Source: Chara braunii
Lineage: Eukaryota > Streptophyta > Charophyceae > Charales > Characeae
Assembly (NCBI GenBank): GCA_003427395.1
Contig: BFEA01000101.1
Span: 3,278,377 to 3,302,949, forward strand
Direction: 5' to 3'
Length of the DNA: 24,573 bases
Positions 1 through 10,386 of the stretch are shown piece by piece. Every line of letters starts with the position of its first letter. The first letter of the stretch is position 1. The translations under genes were made by a program, and so were the position numbers. The notes below the pieces were generated by a model that was not told the DNA's origin, made no database searches, and saw only the letters and a list, made by a program, of their open reading frames with translations.

Positions 1-162
1 CCCCCCACCCCCACACACACCCGTGATGGGCAAAGACCCTACCAATACCTGCAGGGGGGAGCAAGCCAACTATCACAGTTCGGTTGGCACTAAGGGTGCC
101 CAGGCAGTCAGTGAGGATTGAGCCCACGACCTACTGAATGCTACTTCCGTGCCTAACCAACT

Positions 163-256
163 GAGATAGGCCGCTTGCTCTGTATGTACCTTTGAGCCAC
201 AGCAGGTACCTGAGCTAGGCAGCTTGCTCCATATGTACCTTTTTAAGGCAGGTATC
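163..256. repeat. Degenerate tandem duplication (~49/45 bp)
   Basis: Two adjacent similar units: 163-211 and 212-256. Both contain the pattern gag-tagg-gcttgctc followed by tatgtacctt and end in caggta(c/t)ct. No coding potential was recognised. It lies in the left flank, outside the TIR element that begins at 360. Confidence 0.7.
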
Positions 257-264
257 TGCGTTCT

Positions 265-346
265 CTCCTGCAGAAAAACATAGCCTTGGGGGTTGGCGCC
301 TCAGCTTTCCTGCAGAAAAACGTAGGCTTGGGAGTTGGCGCCACGG
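265..346. repeat. Tandem duplication, period 42 bp
   Basis: Units at 265-304 and 307-346 share tcctgcagaaaaac, then ta(g)(c/g)cttggg and gttggcgcc, with only a few substitutions. They lie directly to the right of the preceding duplication, so 163-346 is a small satellite-like patch. Confidence 0.75.
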
Positions 347-359
347 CCTGACGTGAATA

Positions 360-503
360 GGGGTCTGATCCCACCACTACACTACAGCCCAACTCCACTG
401 TACTTTTGAGATCCCACTCGTTTCCGAGTTCGGCACAGATGCCGAAATATTTTCCCCGCATTTTTTGCATATGTGAGGGCGCAAACGGAAGTACTACAAC
501 TTT
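360..503. mobile_element. Left part of a TA-flanked TIR element (MITE-like) split by the LINE
   Basis: The sequence ggggtctgatcccaccacta (360-379) is the inverted complement of 9944-9962 on the far side of the LINE, apart from one extra G. Both ends are bordered by TA (358-359 and 9963-9964), as expected for a Tc1/mariner- or Harbinger-type target duplication. Removing the LINE and one copy of its target duplication leaves an element of about 439 bp. No coding capacity was seen. The superfamily is inferred from the TA only. Confidence 0.5.
489..503. repeat. LINE target-site duplication, left copy
   Basis: aagtactacaacttt at 489-503 recurs exactly at 9653-9667. The left copy runs into the poly-T that is the LINE poly(A) tail read on the plus strand, and the right copy abuts the LINE 5' end. 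The last three T bases are shared with the tail, so the exact boundary is ambiguous by 3 bases. Confidence 0.85.
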
Positions 504-1002
504 TTTTTTTTTTTTTTTTTTTTGAACAATCCAACTTCAATTCATTATAACAGGAAACCGAGGCCGGGGACCTCACAAATCAACCCGGAAACTACTGGCA
601 GCATCAGCCAGCTTAGCTTACAGGCTCTTGCCTGGGAAACCTTCTGCTCTATGCTTTCCGAAAACTTGTCAATTTAATCAGACTTTGTGCCTGTGCTACC
701 GGATTCATTGCATTGTTGCTTATCGACATCATGAGATTGCATATCGAGAAAAATTCCGCTTAAAATCTTTAAATCAAAGCTGCTAGCTTCTCATTCTAAC
801 TACTAACTACTAACTACATCTGGAACTAACTCAGCCCAGAGGACAGCGTCCAATCCTACTGACACTCACCTAATGGACTACTTTGACCCTACTACACCGA
901 GTGCCCTGGTGGAGGGGCCACGGACCTGTGCTGACCCTTATCTCCTTTCTAGCCTACCTCCCTTCCTTGAAGATGATCCCTCGCAGGCAACTTGTTGAGA
1001 AC
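501..1002 (-). other. LINE 3' UTR and poly(A) tail
   Basis: Positions 501-523 are an uninterrupted T-run (poly(A) on the sense strand) directly against the target-site duplication. Positions 524-1002 lie between the ORF2 stop and the tail. They contain no credible gene; short open frames here are chance. I see no obvious AATAAA signal immediately before the tail. Confidence 0.75.
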
Positions 1003-2821
1003 TCAGTCTGAGAAAATCAGGCCCTCCCTCGCGTGAACCGATACCAACTGGTTACTCTTCGCCCAGGCGTTCCCGAACCAGCGGAGTTGGCTTCTGTTCC
1101 CTTTCCCTGCTTTCGCTTTGCGCCTCCAGTCCGCCCGAATGGCCTGTTTCAGTCCCTGTTTGATGTGCCCCTTGACCTCCACATCTGAGAAGGGACGTCT
1201 GTCGAATATCAACCTATTTCTGTCCCTCCAAATTGTCTCGCAGATCAGGCCACGAACCACATGAACGACATACCCCCAGCCACGGTGACCTTCTACGTGC
1301 AATGGGAGGAATCCCAGAAGTACCCATTTTTCCGTCCACTCCACTCCCGTCCCTCCACACGCTTTCCAATGGTGTTCCCACCAGACCCAGATGCGTTTGG
1401 AGGCTGGGCATTCCCACCACAGATGTCTGGTGGATTCGAATGGCCACCTACATCTTGTGCATGCGAGGCTCACCTCTACACCCCTACTCAGCAACCAAAC
1501 TGCTGAGGGGGAGACCAGCAGGGAGAGCAACCAAAGAATGCTGACCTGCTTGTCGTTCGGGAGATTGGATAGACTCTTCCATAGCCTCTCGAATTCAGCA
1601 TCTGTGCCCATCAGATCTTCCTCCCATATCGCCTGCCAACGTGTAATGGCCACTTGCGCTGGGGACTTCAACTTTTGCGTTAGCTGCCGATACCCCTGAG
1701 CGACCGCGTATTCACCAATACTCAGAGTTGTCTCACCGCCCGGTTCTGCCGACCAACTCCATGCTAACGGGTCCACACATAGCTGGTTGAGTGGAAGTTT
1801 TCCAACCCATGTGAGGTCGTGGGCCGAGGGTCTTTTGCCACTCACTTCCAGAACTCTTGCTTGTGCTGGGTTGTTCCAGCTGAATACTGTGTCTTGCTCC
1901 ACCAGAGTTAGGACGTTCGCAGGGCCTTCGCAGCGCCAGCGTTCGATATGCCTGAAACCGCTGGGAAGAATTTCTCTGACCTTCCACAACACATTTGGTT
2001 CTTCTGCTTGGTTCGGGACGTACCAGGTACCTTCCGGGTCTACCCCCTCTGGACCCATCTGCAGCCGCCAATCCTGTGGTATGCCTTGGGTTAGCTTCCT
2101 CCAGTTTTCCTCCACCCTCTGTAGACCTCTGAGCGGTTGCTTGATGTCTTCCTGTGACTTCCACCCTCCCAGCAGCTTAGACCACAGATCCAAAATCCGG
2201 ACTATGCCCCGCTTGACCCGAGCTTGACCAAAGGAGCCTGTGGAGCCATCGACTTTGAAAGGATGCCCATCTTGATCCACTATCTCCGGATTTTCAAACA
2301 GCAATTGCTTCAGCACTTCATCCTTCGTGCTCGGGGGGTTTTGCAGGTCCGGTGGGAGACGATTCCAAGCCTTCCTGATCGGTTCCCAAAAGCTGGACTT
2401 GAATCTTCTCTTGCGGAAAGACAGGACAAAGAAACAGTCCCAGACATCTTGCGCCCTGCTTAGCCCCCATTCTGCCATCAGAATTCGTTCTGCAATCCCC
2501 ACCCAATGCTCCCTGGAAGCCAGGGTGGCCAGCTTGGCTACCCAATTACGCAGCTGGGCCTGGTTCCTGCGAGCTGGGTCTAACAGCCCCAAACCTCCTT
2601 TGGGGCGCGGGAAGGAGAGGGTATCCATCGCCGCCTTGGATATGAACCCTTCGGTGAGCCGTGCCCGGGGCTTCCAGATAAAACGGCCCACCAGTCTCTT
2701 GACTGCCCTTATGATCCCCGTCGCCAGTTCCCTGACAGTTGATACGAACCAGAGGATCGAGAACAAAGCCACATTCGCCACTAGGGCCCGCCCTAGCAGG
2801 GACAGGTGCCACGTAATCTCC
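1003..2821 (-). pseudogene. ORF2 segment: thumb/connection and zf-RVT zinc finger
   Basis: This is the longest surviving open frame of the LINE. It continues from the reverse transcriptase after a one-base shift near 2815-2825 (first in-frame residues WHLSLLGRALVANVALF). The C-terminal finger CTRCRWPFESTRHLWWEC has the Cys-x2-Cys, His-x4-Cys pattern of the zf-RVT family, thought to bind template RNA. It is followed by a Trp/Arg-rich tail and a stop at 1003. No RNase H domain follows. An apparent start at 2781 is a GTG inside the domain, not a real initiation codon. Confidence 0.85.
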
Positions 2822-4391
2822 CTTGAGCCTTGCTGCGATGCGCTGCTGCAGCAACAGGCCCTGTGTCGAGGATTCGAACTGAAGACTGATAAGGACCCCC
2901 AAAAATCTCTCCTCCTCCCCCAGTTCCACTCTTCTCATGCCCCACTCTACTCTTAATACAAACTGCGCCGGAAGGAGGTACACTGATTTGCACCAGTTTA
3001 ATGATGCCTCGGACAGCTCGGAGTACTCCAACATAACGCCTTTCAGCGCCGCCAAGGATGACTCTGTGTTTTCACTCACGGCGAAAAGATCGTCCGCTAA
3101 TGCCTTCACCCTACAGTCTTCGCCTGTATGCAGACGGAGACCGCGGATGCTCGGGTGTTTACGGATTCTATTCAGCAACACTTCCAGTTGAAGAACGAAG
3201 ACAAGGGGAGCAAGCGGGCACCCCTGTCTCAGGGATCTCGAGAGCGGGAATGGTTCCGACAGGTGACCGTTGATCATCACCAACGACGTGGAGTATGTAT
3301 ACATTGCGATAATCTAGGCGCAGAACCCTTCACCGAACCCCATCCTCCGCAGCGTGGTGAGGACGAAAGTCCAACCCACTTTGTCGTATGCCTTCTCAAG
3401 ATCTAGGAGGAGGATTGCCATGTCCAGATTCTCCTTCTGCACGACTTCCAGCGTCTCGATAGCCATGACGATATATTGTTGAAGATCGACCGACCTTGGA
3501 CAAATGCTCCCTGATCTCTTTCCACTAGCTCCGGTAAGTATCTCGACAGCCTACGGGCCAGTATCTTCGCTAGCATCTTGTATGAGACATTCAGGAGCGA
3601 TATAGGCCTCCAGTTTCGTACCTCCGATTTGTCACCCTTTTTGAACAACATAGAAATTACTTTGTGAGTCATCCCCTTGCCCAGCTTTCCCCCCACCAGG
3701 ACCTCGTTATAGAGGTTCACTAGCGCAGGGCCAAACGCATTCCAGTTGGCTGCGTAGAACTCGACTGTGAGCTCGTCCACGCCCGGGGACTTCCCCTTGG
3801 CCATTGTCTTGAGCGTCTGCCTCACTTCTTCTACCATGAGTGGTCTATCCAAATCCAGTCTTGCGTTAGGTTGTAGCCTCCCTGTAGTGTCTTCCCACAT
3901 GTCTGAGTTCCTGGACAAATCGAAGTTTACGCTCTGATGGGGGTATCTGGAGGTCAAGATGTCCATGTAGTACAGCTTGGCATAGTGTAACATGCCTGCA
4001 TGAGTGCTCGCTGTCGGCGCTGTCCGGACGGGTGTCTCAACTCCACCATTTGTTGCTGCGTGCGTCGAGGCATCAACCGTTGGAAATTTTCCTTTGTTGA
4101 CCTGTCGCTGGTCTCGATGCCCTTGACCTTCAGGATCTCTGCCCACCTCTTGTGTTTCTCCTCTTGAAGCCTGTCCCACTCGTTCAGCCTCCTCTCCCTC
4201 TCTGCGGCCCATACCACTTTCGATATCGGATGGCCCTCCATGCGTTCCTCCGCCTCCTCTACCCTTCTTTTGCAATCCGCTTCCTTCTTGTTCCGTTCTC
4301 TTGCGAGGATTCTGGAAATGACGTCCAGAACTCCTGAGGTGATTGCTATCCCTCCCTCCAACCATTGTGCCTTGGTCTCGAAGTGCGCCTA
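2546..4391 (-). pseudogene. ORF2 segment: linker and reverse transcriptase domain
   Basis: A charged, probably coiled-coil linker (about 4370-4030, rich in Glu, Lys and Arg) leads into a non-LTR reverse transcriptase. Recognisable blocks are KGKSPGVDELTVEFY, the run MLFKKGDKSEVRNWRPISLLN, ARRLSRYLPEL, DQGAFVQGRSI, then, in a shifted frame, LLLDLEKAYDKV. After the TAG at 3314-3316 come LRQGCPLAPLVF and ALADDLF, the catalytic box with both Asp present and Leu-Ala in place of the usual Tyr-Ala. FLGVLIS follows. Two frameshifts (near 4020 and 3475) and one stop interrupt it. The catalytic residues themselves survive. Confidence 0.9.
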
Positions 4392-4587
4392 TGCTCGGTC
4401 CCAACTCTCCATGTGTCTGGACACCCATTCGCCCACCCCCGGTTCTTCCAAGACCTGGTTGTTCAGACGGAAGAAACCCCGCCCCCTGGTTACACTTAGA
4501 GCCAGCTTGACATCCGCTATCACAGGTTTGTGGTCCGACAGTGGGTTGCAGACCGTACGGACCGCTGTAACTTGGTTCTGCAGGTGC

Positions 4588-5235
4588 TCACCTAATAGGA
4601 AGTAATCTAACCTCCTTCTTGTGATGCTTTGCCTCTCTGTACAGATGCGAGTACAATGTGTACCCAGGGTCTGTTTGGTTCAATGATGGGAAGGGATCAA
4701 CTAGTGCCAGCTCTGTGCATAGCTCCAATAGAGCTTGAACGTCCCTCCTGTCTGCTTGTGGTGAGCCCACTCTCAAGGCTTCGTCCAGCGAAAAATTCCA
4801 GTCACCGCCCAGGAACAGCCTCTCTGTCTTTGGGATGTGCTGCATTAACCTGGCTAGGAATCTAGTTCTTTCCCCCATCTCGTTCGGAGCGTACACAATC
4901 ATAAACACCCACTCTTCGTTCGCCACTTCCACCTTCAGCCATGCCCACCTCCCCCATAGGTCCGCCTCTGAATCTATCAACCTGGCCTGTAGGTCTCTGT
5001 GCAGCAAAATCGCTACCCCACCTCTCGTCCCCCGGGCAGGGGCCCACACTTGCGGCCCATCCCACCATGCTGTCATATCCTTCAGTTTGTCTTCTCCCAA
5101 CTTTGTTTCCTGCAGCAGGATGCAATTTGCCCTCCACTCATGAATCCACGACTTCAACCTTCTTCTCTTCTCCCTTCCGTTCGTATCCCCTAGCCCCCTC
5201 ACATTCTAGGTAATCACTCTAAGCTTGTCCATCAT
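4588..5235 (-). pseudogene. ORF2 segment: APE-type endonuclease domain
   Basis: This is the endonuclease/exonuclease/phosphatase fold found at the N terminus of L1-type ORF2. Visible motifs are NVRGLG just after the start (its leading Trp is replaced by TAG at 5206-5208), LLQETKL with the metal-binding Glu at about residue 43, GTRGGVAIL, IVYAPNE, and GGDWNFSL with the catalytic Asp-Trp-Asn. The final DYFLL and SDHKPV motifs are read in another frame after a one-base indel near 4610-4625. They occupy about 4620-4520, so the frame ending at 4588 is not the true domain end. Confidence 0.88.
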
Positions 5236-5289
5236 TAGCCTGAGCAGGACCCGCCTTCAGCTGGATGTGGGGGGAAGACTGAGCCTCTG

Positions 5290-7826
5290 TCAGTTGTTGC
5301 CCTTGTTCCTTCTGGACTGTTGTTGGTCCAGGCTCGCCCTTGACGAGCTTGTGTGCAAACTAGATTGCCATTCCTCCGTTAACCTTGTCACCAGGTAGCT
5401 GGAGTGGAAGTTCTCTTCCTCCAGGAGCTTTTCATTGACCATCAGCAAGGCCATAGCGGAGATTCCAGGGAGGATTCTGATAAGATCCAGCTCTTGCGAG
5501 TTCCTCTCCCGTACCACGTCTGTGTGGAACCAGCGGATTCCTCCCTGTGACAACAAGTTCACAGAATCTGGTGGTATGCGAGTGTCCAGGATCGGGAAGT
5601 AAATCTTCCTATACCCCTGTACAGTTTCGCACATGACGCTTACCATTGTGAAATGGGGGATCAGCCGAACTGGTACGTGAGTGTCGTAAAGTCTTCTAGT
5701 TGTCTCCAGGATTTTGGCAGGAGTAGGGGAACGATCCACCTCCTCTGATGGGATCAGCAGGAAGCCTTCAGCGTATGTTGTTGTCAGGAAGAAAGCACCC
5801 CTATCCGTGTGTGTGCACAGTACCGGGGCCAGGCTCCTCTGAATTGTTTCCATCTGGTTTGTCCCAACTGCGTCGGCTCTCCTGCTCTTGTCGAATGCAT
5901 GTTTAGGCCTCTCCGCCTGTCTGCGCCCCGAGCCTGTCGAGCTCTCCATCGACGAGGAGGGCCCTTTCTCCTGGTCACCCTCTTTGCACTCGCTCCCCCA
6001 TCTCACTCTCGATTGTGAAGACAAGGAGGTCTTTGAGAGTTCCTCTTTTAGTCTAGAGAGACTAGACTGTGGAATTACTGGACCTCTTCCCCAACTGCCT
6101 CTTCCTCCTCTTCCCGAATGGTAGGGATTGAGTGTGTGGGACCTTGGCGCCTTGCATGGGAACCCTCTCCCCTATTCCTCCAACTGTCCTCCCCTTGGGC
6201 ATCCCACCGCGACTTGAGACCTCTTTGGCGTCTTCTGGATGGTGTAGCACTCGCCTCCCACCTGGGTACTTCGAAGACCTGTTGTTGCCTTTCGTGCTCT
6301 TGGCAGGCTAACTGTCTCTAGTCATATGAGGCTGAAGGGTACCTGGGACGGGGGTGTTCGATGATGTTGTGGCCCAATCTGAGACTTGGCTCCCGACCCG
6401 CTTGGGGCTGTTGCTGGTGGTAGGTTATCCCTTCATCCGGCGGCCCTTGGTAATCTAGGCGATCTTGCCAGCTGGCTGGGCCTATGGGGCCTTGCTATCT
6501 CCCCTCCATTGGGCCATCCCTCAGTGGGGCGTTTGCCATAGGGCCAAGCCACTCGTCCCTTGGCACCCACGTCGGTGTCTGAGGGTGGCTTGGGCCCCCA
6601 CCCAGTTCCTCACCCCAGATATGGTCACTTCTCCAGTTCTGAAGTTCACCCACTGCAAATCTCTGGTGCCCACTTGTGCCTGAGCCCCCCTGAATTTGAG
6701 TGTACTCTCTTATGTGGGGCCCCGGGATCGACGCATCTGGGCCGCGACGAAAGGAGCTCGAAGCTGCCTACGCTTGCGCCTGTTGTGTCTGTTGAAGTCG
6801 ACTGTTGTTTTGCCTATGGAGATCTGTTGCATGACTTGCACTTGGTTGAGGAGTGGCCTGTCTCTGTGAGTGGTCCTCTTCTGGGCCATGCCTTCTATTG
6901 TCTCTGGAATCACGAACCTGGTTCATGGGGTACTCCCGTTATCTGGCCTTATGACCGCCTTGCCTGTCCCCATTACCTCTCCGACTGTCTTCGCTCTGGC
7001 ACCGAGGGCAATTATCCTCTGTGTGGTAGTACCACTTGCACCGACGACACCAGTCTGTGTAAGGGGAGACTATGTCCACTCTCAAGCGCTCCCCCTTCGG
7101 TGACTCAATCATCAGGTCATCGTCTATACGACCTCTGGCATCCGGCGGCATGTCAAACTTTACGTTCATGAGCTTGGGCCTATCTCTGTCATACTCTGGA
7201 TTGTGCATCTCTACTACCTCGCCGAACATGCCCCTAACTGCACTCTTCAGATAGTAGTAGGCATCCAGGGGGACTCTCAAAGCCATGATCCAGAATCTGG
7301 ATTCTGCTTCCTGCAGTCTAGCCTCTTGTAACTCTTGCGAAGATAGTCTTGGTTTGAATAGTACCTGGTATTCTTTCGAACCCAGCTTGATCTTCAGCTC
7401 TCTCTCCTGCAGGAGCCATTCCACGATCACCTTTGCTTTAGCTACATAGGATGCAACGTTGGCCCCTTCGAACTTAACTCTGCCCCGTCTCGTGTCCGGG
7501 TGGAAGAGTCGTTTTGCTGTCCATCCATCCTCGTAAGCGCGGATCAGATCTTCCTTTACTGATCTGGCCAGGGTGCGTGCTTCCCCCTGAAACACTACTA
7601 TAACTGACCTCTCTTTAAGCCATTCATCTTTTACCTCGTTCACTAATTCGTTCACCACGAACCGCTTACCCCCTTCATCTTCCACCACTTCGCCCAGATG
7701 TAAGTCGTCAGGACAGACCCCTTCGTCGTAACACCTACCGACCGATTCCCTAATCCTCGATTTGTTCTCTTCCATTGTAAGGGGGTTTCGATGTAACGCC
7801 CCTGTTGCTTCCGCTGCGCTTGCCAT
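5290..7826 (-). pseudogene. LINE ORF1 (CCHC zinc-knuckle RNA-binding protein), decayed
   Basis: ORF1 proteins coat LINE RNA. The first ATG with a plausible N terminus is at 7826 (MASAAEATG); the frame is open upstream only through a GTG at 8075. Residues 1-250 form a basic, mixed alpha/beta-looking region, then a knuckle WCRRCKWYYHTEDNCPRC (C-x2-C-x4-H-x4-C, about residue 260). A linker rich in Gln, Pro, Gly and Arg follows (about 6940-6100), then a C-terminal region of about 220 residues (6024-5290) that I do not recognise. Stops in the line of best reading: 6939-6941 TAA, 6768-6770 TAG, 6433-6435 TGA, 6322-6324 TGA, 6172-6174 TAG. A frameshift sits in the G-run near 6592-6603. The intact protein would have been about 845 residues, large for an L1-type ORF1. 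Joining these pieces as one ORF is inference from frame continuity. Confidence 0.75.
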
Positions 7827-9652
7827 GGCTCGACAAACGACCGACGCTGTTGCCTTCCCTCTGAATTTTCCCCCAGCACTGCGCAAGTGTTTTGGAATGC
7901 TGATCCGACACGGAGACTGATTTTGACACCCTACCTCTATCACCCTACCTCGTTGCCACAGTCTCACCTTCCGGTGCCTTCCCCATGCCTCAGGAGACCG
8001 CTGAATTGGGACGCTCCCCAGAGCGACAGGATTTGCTTCTGAATTGTCGACATTGAAACTCCTACCAGGTTGCACTTACTCCGTTGAGATATCGGACCTG
8101 GTGAGTACCTTTGTATGTGTCGTTGCCACACAACCCCGGGTTACTGCAACAGCGCAACTAACAACAACCCGCTCCTCCAGTTACCGGATCTTCCAATTCT
8201 ACCCTTACCGGCTATGGGATCTGCCGGCCTAGGTCGAGAGCGAGCACGTGTACTTTCTTCGACCTTGCGGCCTAGTGGATTTGCAGTTGTCCGCGCTGGC
8301 AGGTAAGCATAATTTTGACAGGTGAAAATCCCGAATGACCTCCCTATCTGTCCCGATCTGTCAACTTCACCAATTACCCTTGAGACGCTTGGCAACTGTT
8401 CGCTTCTTGGATCGAACCGCGGTTGTTACCCCGCACCTACTCCGTTCGTCTTGCCGCCGTTCATCCACTAACCCGCTCTGCCTAGCAATTTCCGACATTA
8501 ACATCAACCTAATCCCCGCCGGGATTAACTTGGCACCTAGTCTGTAACCGGTTGCCGTTGGTGTTTCGGTCCGACCACTCTCCACACCCTCTCTACCGGT
8601 GTACCCTTACGGTCGTTCGTGGTTAACTCCGGCTGTAATCGAAATCGACTTAAGATTTGCCACCCTTATCTTATGACCGCCATAGATTCAGAGCGTAGAT
8701 GAAGCCGAAGTTCCCGTATAACCTCTCCTTCTCACTAATCCAAACCCTTCTCCTCTACACCTGGTAATTGTCACTCTCTTTCTGGATTGGAAACGAGGCC
8801 GGCAGCGTTGCCCACAGATTTTACCTCGCGCGTGACCTCCGCGGGTAAAAAACTGCAGCAGTCTGCTTGGTGAATCCCAACGCTCTCCTCAGACCAATTC
8901 TTACCCACAATTTTTCCCCGCGCGTCATTTTCACGCGGGTAATAAATTGCAGCGATTCTTGCCCAACATACGCCCTCCGCGGTGCCCGCCGAACGTAGCC
9001 GAGTCCGGCCTATCCTGTTGACAGGTCCTAGCTAAGCCCGCCGTAGAGAAGGAGACGAAGGCGAGCAACAAGAGGAGGGCCGAATCCCACCTCTACTAGC
9101 GAAAGCACCCTGATTCCCCTTTTGGAGAGACTGAGGTAACGGGAGGATGGCATTGAGCAAACGACCCTAGTGACACACCGTACTATCATGCCAAGCGGCC
9201 CCCTTCGTTTTTACCACGGGTAACCCTACATCAATTTTACCCACTCTTGGTTACACCGTATGAAAAAACTCGACTTTAACTCCCGACGCATTTCCGGACC
9301 GATTGACAGAACCAGACCACTGTTCTTCTTCGTTCCTCTGTGGATACCACACAACCTTCCGATGTTGAAGCATGCCTTGAGAAACAAAAGCGACCAAGCT
9401 CCACCACTAGGGCTATGGACTACCCGGATACCACGGCGGCAAAGCGGGCAAAACCCTACACCCGATGAGGGCGCGTGCTCCGTGATTCCCGACCTCCGTC
9501 GCGATGGCGGAGGTGTCGACCAGGTAGCGTCGCTGGCGCTAGCCGCCCGCGACGACGGAGTTTCCGAAGCACTAAACTACACCGCCCGGTAACGCCGCTC
9601 CCAGCCCTTCTCGCATTTCCTCAGGCATTTTTTTTTTTCCTGCATAGGCTTC
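7827..9652 (-). other. LINE 5' leader (long 5' UTR)
   Basis: About 1.8 kb between the element's 5' end and ORF1 with no supported coding frame. It should hold the internal promoter of the LINE, but I cannot point to a core promoter. It contains GC-rich repeated hairpins (next entry), a T-run at 9628-9638 near the 5' end, and a GC-rich block at 9480-9600 containing the inverted pair cctccgtcgcgatggcggagg. Confidence 0.6.
8818..8952. repeat. Repeated GC-rich inverted motif in the LINE 5' leader
   Basis: Two related units about 90 bp apart: 8818-8860 (tttacctcgcgcg, then cgcgggtaaaaaactgcag) and 8909-8952 (tttttccccgcgcg, then cgcgggtaataaattgcag). Each has self-complementary TTACC/GGTAA-type ends around a CGCGCG core. 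A looser third instance is ttaccacgggtaac at about 9211-9224. They could be protein-binding or promoter monomers; this is not demonstrated. Confidence 0.5.
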
Positions 9653-9667
9653 AAGTACTACAACTTT
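9653..9667. repeat. LINE target-site duplication, right copy
   Basis: Exact 15-base copy of 489-503, immediately outside the LINE 5' end. Confidence 0.85.
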
Positions 9668-9962
9668 CGTGTAGACGGCGAGGGCATCACTGCACCCAAA
9701 AAAAGGGAACATTTTTTTTTGTTTTGTTTTGTTTTGTTTTGTTTTCCCTTATCTTGTAGAGGTTGGAATGTCCAAGGTCCGTCAGCGAGGGGCAACCTTC
9801 ACCATGAAACCATCGGCCCTGAACTGGTGCCCATGAAGAGTCGCCGTGGGAGCAGGAAGACCACCAAAGAAAACGGCTCTGTGGGTTCCAATTTCTCTTT
9901 TTTGGCCCGCCAGGGTCGCTGACAGTACTTTTTCGCCACTACATAGTGGTGGGATCAGACCC
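9668..9962. mobile_element. Right part of the TA-flanked TIR element split by the LINE
   Basis: It ends in tagtggtgggatcagaccc (9944-9962), the inverted partner of 360-379, followed by TA at 9963-9964. The interior carries a (GTTTT)n microsatellite but no recognised gene. Confidence 0.5.
9712..9745. repeat. T-run and (GTTTT)n microsatellite
   Basis: A T-run followed by five GTTTT units. It lies inside the right half of the split TIR element. Confidence 0.9.
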
Positions 9963-10149
9963 TACGACCCTGCCATGAACCGCATATGGGCCTCGCTGCA
10001 CTACCCACGAAATGTGCAAAATGAGAATGAATCTTCCCGTAGAACATGGAAACAAACATACATCTCCATATTTTTTCTCTTTAAATTTCTGCATGTGGTG
10101 AGTAGTGGAGTGAGGCCCTATCTCGGCAACTACGGTCACATTAGCTCCA

Positions 10150-10317
10150 GGGGCGTGGTCCCACTAGCAAAGGCGATCTGATCGAATGCCTGAATCTGAA
10201 CGAGATTAAGGAGATGTGCAGGAAATCGAGATTGAACTGCTTTTCTGCATCTCAGCATAAAACACATCCAGATTCAGGATCTCGACCCTATCCTTTTTGC
10301 TAGTGGAACCTCGGCGC
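10150..10317. mobile_element. Palindromic MITE, copy 1
   Basis: About 160 bp that folds back on itself over nearly its whole length. The left end ggggcgtggtcccactagca pairs with the right end tttttgctagtggaacctc, and the inner blocks gcctgaatctg and cagattcagg also pair. The same palindrome occurs at 11082-11256 and 18564-18732 with independent substitutions, so it is a dispersed family. No ORF is present, and no clear target duplication was found. Confidence 0.7.
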
Positions 10318-10351
10318 AGTTGTCAACTGAGATAAATATACCAAAGTGCTT

Positions 10352-10374
10352 CGTGACATGAGACCCATGTCACG
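10352..10374. repeat. Short perfect hairpin
   Basis: cgtgacatg (10352-10360) and catgtcacg (10366-10374) are perfect 9-bp inverted arms around a 5-base loop, followed by a T-run at 10387-10408. This resembles a hairpin plus T-tract, but no RNA gene upstream is recognised. Confidence 0.6.
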
Positions 10375-10386
10375 ATACAGAGAATT

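Larger units (their letters stand above)
1003..5235 (-). pseudogene. LINE ORF2 (endonuclease-reverse transcriptase), decayed
   Basis: ORF2 would nick genomic DNA and prime reverse transcription of the LINE RNA on the nick. The inferred start is the ATG at 5235-5233 (a second ATG follows), 52 bp downstream of the end of ORF1. Translated pieces in different frames give APE endonuclease, a charged linker, reverse transcriptase and a C-terminal zinc finger, about 1,400 codons in total. Breaks that I can place: TAG at 5206-5208 where a Trp is expected in the first endonuclease motif; frameshift near 4610-4625; TAG at 4389-4391; frameshift near 4010-4030; frameshift near 3470-3478; TAG at 3314-3316; frameshift near 2815-2825. 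At least three stops and four indels make it non-functional. Confidence 0.9.
501..9652 (-). mobile_element. L1-like non-LTR retrotransposon (LINE), structurally full length, inactive
   Basis: About 9.15 kb on the minus strand. In sense order it has a long 5' leader (9652-7827), ORF1 (7826-5290), ORF2 with APE endonuclease, reverse transcriptase and zf-RVT finger (5235-1003), a ~480-bp 3' UTR and a poly(A) tail (523-501). Both ends are defined by a 15-bp target-site duplication, so this is not a 5'-truncated copy, which is unusual for LINEs. Both ORFs carry several premature stops and single-base frameshifts, so the copy is dead. The order EN-RT-zf-RVT without an RNase H domain fits the plant L1 lineage. 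The clade assignment is inference. Confidence 0.88.

Noticed and set aside
1233-3406. Many plus-strand open frames across the LINE
   Set aside because: They mirror the minus-strand ORF2 reading frames, show no family motifs and have biased composition of antisense translation.
5784-6250. Basic Arg-rich short frames near the ORF1 C-terminal region
   Set aside because: Alternative frames of the decayed ORF1; no start context or motif.
10205-10213. Minus-strand tccttaat as the U12 branch site for the malic-enzyme intron
   Set aside because: It is part of the palindromic MITE arm, and no malic-enzyme exon follows it.
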